NCBI RefSeq assembly: GCF_030269305.1
Contig: NZ_BSTC01000001.1
Location: 1,005,467-1,069,466, forward strand
Direction of reading: 5' to 3'
Source of the DNA: Kineosporia sp. NBRC 101731
Lineage (GTDB): Bacteria; Actinomycetota; Actinomycetes; Actinomycetales; Kineosporiaceae
Length of the DNA: 64,000 bases
Shown here: piece after piece, positions 56,076 to 64,000 of the stretch
How positions within the stretch are numbered: position 1 is the first letter of the stretch
Layout of the letters: each line of letters begins with the position of its first letter
The notes under the pieces: model-generated
Told to the model about the DNA's origin: nothing
Databases searched by the model: none
The model's input: the letters and a program-made list of their open reading frames with translations, nothing else
Translations under genes and position numbers: made by a program

Positions 56076-56104
56076 TTGTGCATACGTTCACAAGCGCTTA
56101 GGCT
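56076..56104 (+). promoter_or_regulatory. Rex operator and promoter of the rex-hem operon
   Basis: TTGTGCATACGTTCACAA (56076-56093) matches the Rex consensus TTGTGAANNNNTTCACAA at all but one defined base. Its left half forms the -35 (TTGTGC), 17 bp before TAGGCT (56099-56104). Rex bound here would block the promoter when NADH/NAD is low. Autoregulation of rex-hemACD is established in Streptomyces. Confidence 0.88.
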
Positions 56105-56196
56105 GGGTAACGAAACTCCGGCACGACTGCGCCGGTCACAAGGCGCCAGTCGTCCCTCATCAGGGGTACCAAAGGCATCGAAGGAGCCGGCCGACT

Positions 56197-56982
56197 GTGA
56201 CCCGACCACGCCCCGCGCGGCTCGTCCGTGGAGAGCGAGCCACCCGCGACGGAATACCCGAGGCAACGGTCTCCCGGCTTCCGTTCTACCTCCAGGCGCT
56301 CACCGCCCTCGCCGAGCGCGGTGTGGCGACCGTCTCGTCCGAGGAGCTCGCCACCGCGGCCGGAGTCGGTTCCGCAAAGCTTCGTAAAGACCTTTCCCAC
56401 CTCGGTTCGTACGGAACACGTGGTGTGGGTTACGAGGTCCAGTACTTGATTTACCAAATTTCGCGTGAACTCGGTCTGACGCAGGACTGGAAGGTCGTGA
56501 TCGTCGGAATCGGAAATCTCGGTCACGCGCTCGCGAACTACGGCGGATTCACCTCACGGGGATTCACCGTGGCGGCTCTGGTCGACGCCGACGCCCGGGT
56601 TGTCGGTGAAACTGTGGCCGGTCTCACCGTCACCGGTCTGGATTCACTCGACCAGACGGTGTCGTCGCTCGGCATCCAGATCGGTGTGGTGGCCACGCCC
56701 GGGCCCGCGGCGCAGGAGATCTGCGACCGGCTCGTCGCCGCCGGGGTCACCGGAGTGCTCAACTTCGCCCCCTGCGTGCTCACCGTGCCCGACGGCGTGA
56801 TGGTGCGCCGCGTCGACCTGGCCACCGAGCTGCAGATCCTGGCTTTCCATGAGCAGCGCCGCGCCGCCGGCCGCCTGGCCGGTGAGATGCCGACCGAACC
56901 GCAGGACCTGTCCGAGGCGCTGGGCGTCATCGGCGAACCCCGAACCACCCTGACGACGTCGAGAGCCGAGGCAGCCGGATGA
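56197..56982 (+). CDS. rex: Redox-sensing repressor Rex
   Basis: A 261-residue NADH-responsive repressor. The N-terminal winged helix (ATVSRLPFYLQALTALAERG, SSEELATAAGVGSAKLRKDL, LGSYGTRGVGYEV) is followed by a Rossmann domain (VVIVGIGNLGHALANYGGF, DADARVVGE, GVVATPGPAAQEICDRLVAAG, NFAPCVLTVPDGVMVRRVDL). GTG start with AAGGAG 11 nt upstream. The product overlaps hemA (ATGA), starting a run of five coupled genes. The leader from the predicted +1 to the GTG is ~85 nt. Confidence 0.95.
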   Translation: MTRPRPARLVRGERATRDGIPEATVSRLPFYLQALTALAERGVATVSSEELATAAGVGSAKLRKDLSHLGSYGTRGVGYEVQYLIYQISRELGLTQDWKVVIVGIGNLGHALANYGGFTSRGFTVAALVDADARVVGETVAGLTVTGLDSLDQTVSSLGIQIGVVATPGPAAQEICDRLVAAGVTGVLNFAPCVLTVPDGVMVRRVDLATELQILAFHEQRRAAGRLAGEMPTEPQDLSEALGVIGEPRTTLTTSRAEAAG

Positions 56983-58349
56983 GCATCATGATCGTCGGGC
57001 TGTCGCACCGCACCGCCCCGATCGGGCTGCTGGAACGCACCACGCTGAACACGCAGGCCGCAGCCGACCTGATGGCCAACCTCTGCCGGGGCGACCACGT
57101 CGCCGAGGCGATCGCGCTGGTCACCTGCAACCGGCTCGAGGTGTACGCGGAGGTCAGCAAGTTCCACGGCGGTATCGGCGAGATCGGTGCGGGGCTGGCC
57201 GAGGCCACCGGCGTGCCGCTGGACGAGCTCACCGAGCACCTCTACGTGCACTACGAGAATGCCGCGGTCGCCCACCTCTTCCAGGTCACCTGCGGGCTGG
57301 ACTCGATGGCCGTGGGGGAGCAGCAGATCCTCGGGCAGGTCCGGGTGGCGCTGCGTTCGGCCCAGGCCACCGGCTCGGCCGGGCGCACCATCGGCCACCT
57401 GGTGCAGAACGCCCTGCGCGTGGGCAAGCGCGTGCACTCCGAGACGCTGCTCGACAAGGCCGCGCCGAGTCTGGTCGAGGCCGGTCTGCGCAAGGCCGGC
57501 GAGGTACTCGGCCCGCTGTCCGGCCTGAACGTGCTGGTGCTCGGCGCGGGAGCGATGAGTGGCCTGTCCGTGGCCTCCGCGCACCGCGCCCAGGTCGGCT
57601 CGATCTCCGTCTGCAGCCGCACCCTGCCGCGCGCCCGGCGCCTGGCCGAGTCGGTCGACGGGACGCCGGTGCCGCTGGAGCAACTGCAGCCCGCACTGGC
57701 CGCGGCCGACCTGGTGATCGCCTGCGCCGGGGCCACCGGCTACCTGGTCGACCGCGAGGCCGCCGGACTGGCCGCGGCCGCCCGCGCCGGGCGCCCGCAG
57801 GTCTACGTGGACCTGGCCCTGCCCCGCGACGTGGAGCCGCAGATCGCGGAACTGCCCAGCACCCAGGTGTTCGACCTGGAACACCTCGGCCAGATCCTGA
57901 CCGCGGAGGGCCTGGCCGAAGACCTGGCCGAGGCCCGCGCGCTGGTCGAGCTCGAGGTCGCGACCTATCTCGCGGATCAGCGAGCCAAGGAGGTCGCGCC
58001 GACCGTCGTCGCTCTGCGCGCCATGGCCCGCTCGGTGATGGAGGCGGAGCTCGGGCGGCTGTCCGGGCGTCTGGACGGGCTCGATCCCGACGTCTTCGCC
58101 GAGCTGGAACAGACCGTGCACCGGGTGGTGGAGAAACTGCTGCACCAGCCCACCGTGCGGGTGAAGGAACTCGCGGCCGCGCCGGGTGGCGACACCTACG
58201 CCGAGGCGCTGCGCCTGTTGTTCAATCTCGGCCCCGCGCCGGAGGCCAAGGCCGGGGAACTGCCCGGGGTGGAGCTCGCCGTCACCCTCGAGCAGGACTC
58301 GATGACCGACCTCTCCGCGCTGCTCGGCCACAGCGGAGGAGCTTCGTGA
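56979..58349 (+). CDS. hemA: Glutamyl-tRNA reductase
   Basis: First committed step of C5-pathway tetrapyrrole synthesis, 456 residues. GLSHRTAPIGLLERTTL, ALVTCNRLEVYAEV (catalytic Cys), GLDSMAVGEQQILGQVR, NADPH motif VLVLGAGAMSGLSVAS and a C-terminal helical dimerisation domain. The N-terminal degradation or heme-feedback features of other HemA enzymes cannot be judged. Translation couples to rex and hemC through 4-nt overlaps. Confidence 0.95.
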   Translation: MSIMIVGLSHRTAPIGLLERTTLNTQAAADLMANLCRGDHVAEAIALVTCNRLEVYAEVSKFHGGIGEIGAGLAEATGVPLDELTEHLYVHYENAAVAHLFQVTCGLDSMAVGEQQILGQVRVALRSAQATGSAGRTIGHLVQNALRVGKRVHSETLLDKAAPSLVEAGLRKAGEVLGPLSGLNVLVLGAGAMSGLSVASAHRAQVGSISVCSRTLPRARRLAESVDGTPVPLEQLQPALAAADLVIACAGATGYLVDREAAGLAAAARAGRPQVYVDLALPRDVEPQIAELPSTQVFDLEHLGQILTAEGLAEDLAEARALVELEVATYLADQRAKEVAPTVVALRAMARSVMEAELGRLSGRLDGLDPDVFAELEQTVHRVVEKLLHQPTVRVKELAAAPGGDTYAEALRLLFNLGPAPEAKAGELPGVELAVTLEQDSMTDLSALLGHSGGAS

Positions 58350-59446
58350 CCACGCTCGACAACCTCTACTCGTCGACGTCCGGCGGTTCCGGCCTGGTGC
58401 CGACGCTCGACGACCTGCCCAGCGTGCTGCGGCTGGGAACCCGCCGCAGCCAGCTCGCCCGCACCCAGTCGCAGTGGTTCGCCGACCGGCTGGTGGCCGC
58501 CCTGGCGCTGGTCGCACCGGAGCGCGAGTTCCGGGTCGAGCTGGTCGAGGTGGTCACGTCGGGCGACGTCTCGGCCGCCTCGAACACCCCCCTGACGAGT
58601 CTCGGCGGCACCGGTGTGTTCGTCTCCGCGCTGCGTGAGGCCGTGCTGCGGGACGAGTGCGACTTCGCCGTGCACTCGCTGAAAGACCTGCCCAACGCCC
58701 AGCCCGAGGGCCTGACGCTGGCCAGCGTGCCGCGCCGGGAGTGCCCGGCCGACGTGCTGATCGGCCGCGACGACCTGGGCTTCGACGAACTCCCGGCGGG
58801 CTCGGTGATCGGCACCGGCTCACCCCGCCGCGCGGCCCAGATGCTCGCGCTGCGCGACGACATCAAGATCGTCGGCATCCGCGGCAACATCGACACGCGC
58901 ATCGGCAAGGTGGCGACCGGTGAGGTCGACGCCGTGGTGCTGGCCCTGGCCGGCCTGCGCCGCATCGGCCGGCACGCCGAGGCCACCCACGTCTTCACGT
59001 CCGAGCAGATGCTGCCCGCCCCCGGGCAGGGCGCACTCGCCGTGGAGTGCCGCTCCGAGACCAACGGCTCGGTGGCGCTCCTGGCCGCGCTGCGGCTGAT
59101 CGACGACGCGGTCACCCGGTTGTGCGTCCTGGCCGAGAGGGCGCTGCTGGCGCGGCTCGAGGCCGGTTGTGCCGCCCCGGTGGGCGCGCTGGCCACCTAC
59201 CAGAACTCAGGCGGGGACCAGACGCTGACGCTGACCGCGTTCGCCGGTTCCACCGACGGCACGACGAGCATCCGTCACACCGCGACCGCACGGACGCGCG
59301 ACCCCCGCACGGACGAGCCGGTCGCCATCACCCTGGGCCGCGCGCTCGCCGAGCAGATGCTCGACGCCGGCGCCGCCCTCCTGATCCCTGTACCAGACCC
59401 CGTGCCGGCGGCCGACGAGGCTCTGGCAAGAGAAGGTGACTCGTGA
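58346..59446 (+). CDS. hemC: Hydroxymethylbilane synthase
   Basis: Polymerises four porphobilinogens. At 366 residues it is longer than the usual ~310 because of a ~30-residue Ser/Gly/Leu N-terminal extension before VLRLGTRRSQLARTQS. Core motifs: DFAVHSLKDLPNAQPEGLTL, GTGSPRRAAQ, IRGNIDTRIGKV, LPAPGQGALAVECR, and EAGCAAPVGA with the dipyrromethane-binding Cys. GTG start overlapping hemA. Confidence 0.95.
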   Translation: MTTLDNLYSSTSGGSGLVPTLDDLPSVLRLGTRRSQLARTQSQWFADRLVAALALVAPEREFRVELVEVVTSGDVSAASNTPLTSLGGTGVFVSALREAVLRDECDFAVHSLKDLPNAQPEGLTLASVPRRECPADVLIGRDDLGFDELPAGSVIGTGSPRRAAQMLALRDDIKIVGIRGNIDTRIGKVATGEVDAVVLALAGLRRIGRHAEATHVFTSEQMLPAPGQGALAVECRSETNGSVALLAALRLIDDAVTRLCVLAERALLARLEAGCAAPVGALATYQNSGGDQTLTLTAFAGSTDGTTSIRHTATARTRDPRTDEPVAITLGRALAEQMLDAGAALLIPVPDPVPAADEALAREGDS

Positions 59447-61059
59447 CCTCGACCACCACCAGCAAGAAGGCCGCCCCCGGCGGATACGTGGCCTTCGTCG
59501 GGGCCGGCCCCGGCGACGACGGCCTGCTCACCCTCCGGGCCGTGGAACGGCTCGGCGAGGCGGATGTCGTCGTCGTCGACCAGATCCCGCGGGAGACGAT
59601 GATCAGCCGGTACTGCCGGCCCGGCGTCGAGATCGTGGACGCCGGTTTCGGTGAGGACGGCCAGCCGATGACCCGGGCCGGCCGGGCCAAGGTCGTGGTG
59701 ACCGCGGCGAAGACCGGGGCCCGGGTGGTGCGCCTGATGGACGGCGACCCGGCCACGTTCACCGGTCTGGCCGAGGAGATCACGGCCTGCCGCAAGCAGT
59801 CGCTGCCCTTCGAGGTCGTCCCCGGGGTCTCCGCCGCGTCGGCCGTCCCCGCCTACGCCGGTGTGCCTCTCACCCCGCCCGGGGTGAGCAGCGTGCACGT
59901 GCTGTACCCGCACGGCGAGGTGGTGAACTGGAAGCTGCACGCCTCCACCGGCACCACCCTGGTGGTGCTGGGGGCCGAGGAAGACATCTCCAACGCCGCC
60001 GACGGTCTGCTCTCGGCCGGCCGCAAGGCCACCACCCCGGTCGTCGTCACCTCGCACGGCACCACCACCCGGCAGCGCTCCATCGCCTGCGCACTGGGCG
60101 AGCTGATCCCGCTGCTGGCCTCGTCCAAGATGGACAAGCCGATGACCGCGGTGATCGGCGAGGCCGCCGCCCTGCGGGAGAAGGCCTCCTGGTTCGAGAC
60201 CAAGCCGCTGTTCGGCTGGCGGGTGCTCGTGCCGCGTACCAAGCAGCAGGCCGGGGGCATCGTCTCCGCGCTCGCCGACCACGGCGCCACCGCCCAGGTG
60301 GTGCCCACCATCTCGGTCGAGCCGCCGCGCACGCCGCACCAGATGGAGAAGGCAGTCAAGGGCCTGGTCACCGGCCGCTACGAGTGGATCGGCTTCACCA
60401 GCGTCAACGCCGTGCGCGCGGTGCGGGAGAAGTTCGAGGAGTTCGGCCTGGACGCCCGCGCGTTCGCCGGGCTCAAGGTCGCGGCCGTGGGCGGGGTCAC
60501 CGCCACGGCCCTGCGCGACTGGGGCATCGAGCCCGACCTGATGCCGGCCGAGAACCAGTCCGCGCTCGGTCTGCTGGAGTGCTGGCCGCCCTACGACGAG
60601 GTGCTCGACCCGATCAACCGGGTCTTCCTGCCCCGCGCCGACATCGCCACCGACACCCTGGTGGCCGGGCTCGAGCAGAACGGCTGGGAGGTGGACGACG
60701 TCACCGCCTACCGCACCGTGCGGGCCGCCCCGCCGCCCGCCGAGACCCGGGAGGCGATCAAGAGCGGGCACTTCGACGCGGTCGTCTTCACCTCGTCCTC
60801 GACCGTGCGCAACCTGGTCGGCATCGCGGGCAAGCCGCACGCCACCACGGTGGTCGCCTGTATCGGCCCGCAGACCGCGAAGACCGCGGAGGAGCACGGT
60901 CTGAGGGTCGACGTGCTGGCCGCCGAGCCGAGCGCCGACGACCTGGTCGCGGCCCTGGCCGAGTACGGCGCCGGGCTGCGGCTGAGCGCCGACGAGGCCG
61001 GTGAGCCGGTGCTGCGCCCGAGCCAGCGCAAGGGCGCCACCCGCCGGACCGCGAAGTGA
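59443..61059 (+). CDS. hemD: Uroporphyrinogen-III synthase with divergent SUMT-like domain
   Basis: A 538-residue fusion typical of actinobacteria. The N-terminal ~250 residues resemble SAM-dependent uroporphyrinogen methyltransferase ([40 protein letters not shown]), but the GGDPFVFGR loop reads [10 protein letters not shown] and the conserved THR is TPP. Methylation may therefore be weak or absent. The C-terminal half is HemD ([64 protein letters not shown]), which closes the tetrapyrrole ring with D-ring inversion. Overlaps both neighbours by 4 nt. Confidence 0.92.
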   Translation: MTSTTTSKKAAPGGYVAFVGAGPGDDGLLTLRAVERLGEADVVVVDQIPRETMISRYCRPGVEIVDAGFGEDGQPMTRAGRAKVVVTAAKTGARVVRLMDGDPATFTGLAEEITACRKQSLPFEVVPGVSAASAVPAYAGVPLTPPGVSSVHVLYPHGEVVNWKLHASTGTTLVVLGAEEDISNAADGLLSAGRKATTPVVVTSHGTTTRQRSIACALGELIPLLASSKMDKPMTAVIGEAAALREKASWFETKPLFGWRVLVPRTKQQAGGIVSALADHGATAQVVPTISVEPPRTPHQMEKAVKGLVTGRYEWIGFTSVNAVRAVREKFEEFGLDARAFAGLKVAAVGGVTATALRDWGIEPDLMPAENQSALGLLECWPPYDEVLDPINRVFLPRADIATDTLVAGLEQNGWEVDDVTAYRTVRAAPPPAETREAIKSGHFDAVVFTSSSTVRNLVGIAGKPHATTVVACIGPQTAKTAEEHGLRVDVLAAEPSADDLVAALAEYGAGLRLSADEAGEPVLRPSQRKGATRRTAK

Positions 61060-62039
61060 GCGGGTTCCCGGCCGTCCGGTCGCGCCGCCTGCGGGTGAAC
61101 CCCGCGGTGCGGCGCCTGGTCGGCGAGACCCGGCTGCACCCGGCCGAACTGGTGCTGCCGGTCTTCGTCAAGGAAGGCCTGTCCGAGCCGCACCCGATCA
61201 GCTCGATGCCGGGGGTGTACCAGCACACCCGCGACTCGCTGCGTAAAGCCGCGGCCGAGGCCGCCGGCCTCGGGCTGGGCGGGATCATGCTGTTCGGCAT
61301 CCCGGCGGTGAAGGATGCCGTCGGATCCGGCGCCACCGATCCGCAGGGAATCCTCAACCAAGCCGTCGCCGATGTGCGCGCCGAGGTCGGTGACGACCTG
61401 GTCGTGATGGCCGATCTGTGCCTGGACGAGTTCACCGACCACGGTCACTGCGGCGTGCTGACGCCCGACGGCCGGGTCGACAACGACGCCACGCTGGTGC
61501 GTTACGCCGACATGGGCGTGGCGCTGGCCGAGGCCGGCGTCCACATGGTCGGGCCCAGCGGGATGATGGACGGTCAGGTGGCTGCCGTCCGTCAGGCCCT
61601 GGACGGTCAGGGTTTCCAGGACATCTCGGTCCTGGCGTACAGCGCCAAGTACGCCTCGGCGTTCTACGGCCCGTTCCGCGAGGCGGTGGACTCCAGTCTG
61701 GAGGGCGACCGCCGCACCTATCAGCAAGACCCGGCGAACGGTGAGGAAGGCCTGCGCGAGATCGAGCAGGACCTCGCCGAGGGCGCGGACATCGTGATGG
61801 TGAAGCCGGCCATGAGCTACCTCGACGTGGTCGCCCGGGCGGCCGACCGGTTCGGCGTTCCCGTTGCGGCCTACCAGATCTCGGGTGAGTACGCGATGAT
61901 CGAGGCGGCGGCCGCAAACGGCTGGATCGACCGCGGTCGGGCGATCCAGGAGTCGCTCCTGAGTATCCGCCGCGCCGGAGCGTCGATCATCCTCACCTAT
62001 TGGGCCACGGAAGTAGCAACTTCGCTGCGCTCCAGCTGA
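61056..62039 (+). CDS. hemB: Delta-aminolevulinic acid dehydratase (porphobilinogen synthase)
   Basis: Joins two 5-aminolevulinates; 327 residues. [44 protein letters not shown] (Schiff-base Lys), [12 protein letters not shown] (second Lys). The metal loop is [17 protein letters not shown]: two of the three Cys of zinc enzymes are kept and the middle one is Asp, an intermediate pattern. GTG overlapping hemD. It is the last gene of the coupled rex-hem run; hairpins follow. Confidence 0.95.
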   Translation: MSGFPAVRSRRLRVNPAVRRLVGETRLHPAELVLPVFVKEGLSEPHPISSMPGVYQHTRDSLRKAAAEAAGLGLGGIMLFGIPAVKDAVGSGATDPQGILNQAVADVRAEVGDDLVVMADLCLDEFTDHGHCGVLTPDGRVDNDATLVRYADMGVALAEAGVHMVGPSGMMDGQVAAVRQALDGQGFQDISVLAYSAKYASAFYGPFREAVDSSLEGDRRTYQQDPANGEEGLREIEQDLAEGADIVMVKPAMSYLDVVARAADRFGVPVAAYQISGEYAMIEAAAANGWIDRGRAIQESLLSIRRAGASIILTYWATEVATSLRSS

Positions 62040-62145
62040 ACCACGAACTCACGGTTACGGATTCGTCCTCCCGGATTCACCCGACCGGCGCCTTTGGTCA
62101 CGGGTGAACCGGCCGATCGGGAAGGTGCGGGCCGGATCAGGGCCC

Positions 62146-62170
62146 GTGGGTCCCCGCACCGGGGACCCAC
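62146..62170 (+). terminator. Hairpin after hemB
   Basis: A 10-bp perfect stem (GTGGGTCCCC / GGGGACCCAC), loop GCACC. A second weaker inverted repeat (TTCACCCG / CGGGTGAA, 62076-62108) precedes it. No T-run. Confidence 0.6.
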
Positions 62171-62194
62171 CCGTTCGGCCCTAGGAGGACGGCC

Positions 62195-62401
62195 ATGAGC
62201 GTAGGAGCAGTGAGCAACCAGTACGGGTATGTGGGCAACGGCGGCGCAGACCTGCTGTCGTCGATGGCGGCTATCGCCCAGCGCCAGGTGTCCCGGCAGC
62301 TGGCCCAGAGGGCGGCGGACGCGGCCCTGGTGGCCGCCCAGGCCGCACAGATGGCGGCGATCCAGGCCGTGGGTGCCGGCCGGGTCGACATGTACCTCTG
62401 A
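62195..62401 (+). CDS. Small Ala-rich protein of unknown function (68 aa)
   Basis: A strong AGGAGG ribosome binding site precedes the ATG. The protein begins MSVGAVSNQYGYVGNGGADL and then forms what looks like one long Ala/Gln/Arg amphipathic helix (AIAQRQVSRQLAQRAADAAL, VAAQAAQMAAIQAV). There is no signal peptide, membrane segment or Cys. Hairpins on both sides make it a separate unit inside the heme gene run. I do not recognise the family. Confidence 0.7.
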   Translation: MSVGAVSNQYGYVGNGGADLLSSMAAIAQRQVSRQLAQRAADAALVAAQAAQMAAIQAVGAGRVDMYL

Positions 62402-62419
62402 CCAGCGCCAAGATCAACG

Positions 62420-62453
62420 GGCCCCCGGACCCCCGATAGCGGGTCCCGGGGCC
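62420..62453 (+). terminator. Hairpin between the small gene and hemL
   Basis: A 13-position stem with one mismatch (GGCCCCCGGACCC / GGGTCCCGGGGCC), 8-nt loop. Confidence 0.65.
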
Positions 62454-62473
62454 GGAGCTGGGACACTGCCGGG

Positions 62474-63811
62474 GTGACAGACGTCAGTGGGGTCTACCCG
62501 GCCGACGCTCCCGCCTCGCAGGCGCTTTTCGAGCGCGCCTCTGCCGTGACGCCCGGTGGTGTCAATTCCCCGGTGCGTGCCTTCCGCGCCGTCGGGGGCA
62601 CACCGCGGTTCATGGTCCGGGGCGAGGGAGCGTATCTCTTCGACGCCGACGGGCGACGTTACGTCGACCTGGTCTGCTCCTGGGGTCCGATGATCCTCGG
62701 GCACCGGCACCCGGCAGTGGTCGACGCGGTGTCTGCGGCTGCTGCGAACGGGTTCTCGTTCGGCACGCCGACCGAGGGCGAGGTCGCCCTGGCCGAGGAG
62801 ATCGTCTCCCGGGTCGAGCCGGTCGAGCAGGTGCGCCTGGTCTCCAGCGGCACCGAGGCGACGATGAGCGCCATCCGCCTGGCCCGGGGGTTCACCGGCC
62901 GCAGCAAGATCGTCAAGTTCGCGGGCTGCTACCACGGCCACGTCGACAGCCTGCTGGCCGCGGCCGGGTCGGGCCTGGCCACCTTCGCGCTGCCGGACAC
63001 CCCCGGTGTCACCGGGGCCGCGGCCGCCGACACGATCGTCCTGCCGTACAACGACGTCGAGGCGCTGACCAAGATCTTCGAGGTGGACGGCGCCCAGATC
63101 GCCGCCGTCATCACCGAGGCCGCCGCCGGCAACATGGGCGTGGTCCCGCCCACGGCTGAGTTCGAGGCCGCCCTGCGCGACCTCACCCGGCTCCACGGCT
63201 CGCTGCTGGTCTCCGACGAGGTGATGACCGGCTTCCGGGTCTCGAAGGCGGGCTGGCACGGGCTCTCCGGGGGCACGACCCCCGACCTGCTCACCTTCGG
63301 CAAGGTGATGGGCGGAGGTTTCCCGGCCGCGGCCTTCGGCGGCCGCGCCGACGTGATGGCGCACCTGGCCCCGTCCGGTCCGGTCTACCAGGCAGGCACC
63401 CTCTCCGGTAACCCGGTCGCCACCGCGGCCGGTCTGGCCACCCTGCGCAACTGCACGGACGACGTCTACACCCACCTGCTGTCCGCCTCGGCCCGGCTCG
63501 CCGGTGAGGTGCGCGACGCCCTGAACGCGCAGAGCGTGCCGCACGCCATCCAGTTCGCCGGCTCGATGTTCAGCGTGTTCTTCACCGATCTGGACGCGGT
63601 GGGCAACTACGACCAGGCACGCCAGCAGAACCTGCCGGCGTTCGCCGCGTTCTTCCACTCGATGCTGAGCCAGGGCGTCTACCTGCCGCCGAGCGCGTTC
63701 GAGGCCTGGTTCCTCTCCGCCGCACACGACGACGCCGTGCTCGACGCCGTCGTGGCCGCTCTTCCCCGGGCCGCGAGGGCCGCCGCCGAAGCTGGGAGTA
63801 TTGACCGGTGA
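62474..63811 (+). CDS. hemL: Glutamate-1-semialdehyde 2,1-aminomutase
   Basis: PLP enzyme forming 5-aminolevulinate, 445 residues. [78 protein letters not shown] and [17 protein letters not shown] (PLP Lys). GTG start with GACACT six nt upstream, near the leaderless pattern. Its stop overlaps the next gene (GTGA). It completes the C5 pathway with hemA, hemB, hemC and hemD. Confidence 0.96.
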   Translation: MTDVSGVYPADAPASQALFERASAVTPGGVNSPVRAFRAVGGTPRFMVRGEGAYLFDADGRRYVDLVCSWGPMILGHRHPAVVDAVSAAAANGFSFGTPTEGEVALAEEIVSRVEPVEQVRLVSSGTEATMSAIRLARGFTGRSKIVKFAGCYHGHVDSLLAAAGSGLATFALPDTPGVTGAAAADTIVLPYNDVEALTKIFEVDGAQIAAVITEAAAGNMGVVPPTAEFEAALRDLTRLHGSLLVSDEVMTGFRVSKAGWHGLSGGTTPDLLTFGKVMGGGFPAAAFGGRADVMAHLAPSGPVYQAGTLSGNPVATAAGLATLRNCTDDVYTHLLSASARLAGEVRDALNAQSVPHAIQFAGSMFSVFFTDLDAVGNYDQARQQNLPAFAAFFHSMLSQGVYLPPSAFEAWFLSAAHDDAVLDAVVAALPRAARAAAEAGSIDR

Positions 63812-64000
63812 CCGAGAACCCGTCCAGCGGTGAGAACGCCACCCCGCCCACCAATGCCGAGCTGATCCACCCCGACGTGCCCTCGGCGCCGGACCACCTG
63901 CCCGAGGTGGATCCGGAGGTGAACGCCGGGTTCGTGCACCACCCGGCCGGTGACGAGGCGAACCACCGCACGGTGGTGCACCTGCTGCGCCACGGTGAGG
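63808..64000 (+). CDS. Histidine phosphatase family protein (3' partial)
   Basis: The GTG overlaps the hemL stop. The visible 64 codons give an acidic/Pro-rich N-terminal extension of ~50 residues and then VVHLLRHGE, the RHG catalytic motif of the phosphoglycerate-mutase-like superfamily. The frame leaves the window. A histidine phosphatase after hemL is common in actinobacteria; its substrate is not known. Confidence 0.8.
   Translation, partial: MTENPSSGENATPPTNAELIHPDVPSAPDHLPEVDPEVNAGFVHHPAGDEANHRTVVHLLRHGE

Noticed and set aside
62195-62401. Assignment of the small Ala-rich protein to the YjfB motility family
   Set aside because: Length and helix are similar, but the conserved N-terminal pattern of that family is missing.

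Overview
The window is very G+C-rich DNA with strong third-position G/C bias, many GTG/TTG starts and 4-nt GTGA/ATGA gene overlaps, so it is an actinobacterial chromosome. The gene order matches, from memory, conserved housekeeping blocks of Streptomyces (ppa-dacB-tilS-hpt-ftsH-folE-folP-folBK, panC-nadB-nadC, lysS-lsr2-clpC, disA-radA) and of Mycobacterium (the Rv0495c-Rv0512 block: ppx, proC, excisionase-like HTH, bS22, epimerase, acyltransferase, serB, glutaredoxin, hem genes). A Kineosporia-like genus is a guess. I saw no insertion sequence, prophage, CRISPR array, rRNA or tRNA.

Layout. 1-3.5 kb: the end of a trehalose-6-phosphate synthase/phosphatase fusion, a 48-residue membrane peptide and a secreted NlpC/P60 cell-wall hydrolase. 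3.6-13.8 kb: ppa, then dacB, a DUF2342-type zinc protease, tilS, hpt, ftsH and the folate run folE-folP-folB/folK-DUF3180. 13.9-18.8 kb: a three-gene, translationally coupled operon of a hyaluronan-synthase-class processive glycosyltransferase and two extracytoplasmic right-handed beta-helix proteins. It sits inside otherwise housekeeping DNA and is the best candidate for an undescribed exopolysaccharide system. 18.8-28.2 kb: an orphan NuoD paralogue, two bacterial PH-domain membrane proteins, two methyltransferases, a DUF2520 oxidoreductase and panC-nadB-nadC. 28.2-32.8 kb: a GT-B glycosyltransferase, a GAF-ANTAR regulator, lysS, a small membrane protein and lsr2. 33.6-41.4 kb: clpC behind a long structured leader with a ClgR-type operator, an argA-type acetyltransferase, an orphan degenerate ABC ATPase, mutY, disA and radA. 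41.6-45.3 kb: a methyltransferase, a Cys-cluster protein, ppx and a TIM-barrel isomerase. 45.3-50.3 kb: proline metabolism (pruA, proline dehydrogenase, a PucR regulator, proC). 50.3-55.6 kb: an AcuC-like deacetylase, a BldC/excisionase-like HTH, bS22, an epimerase, an acyltransferase and a SerB-like HAD. 55.8-64 kb: glutaredoxin, then rex-hemA-hemC-hemD-hemB under a near-perfect Rex operator, a small unknown gene, hemL and the start of a histidine phosphatase.

Cross-cutting signals. At least fifteen genes have a strict TANNNT hexamer ending 6-8 nt before the start codon and mostly lack a Shine-Dalgarno site, which points to leaderless transcription. Genes internal to operons use overlap coupling or purine-rich ribosome binding sites instead. 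A palindromic intergenic element occurs in two copies (41.5 and 49.3 kb). Coordinates and starts were worked out by eye. Family assignments rest on recognised motifs, not on database searches.
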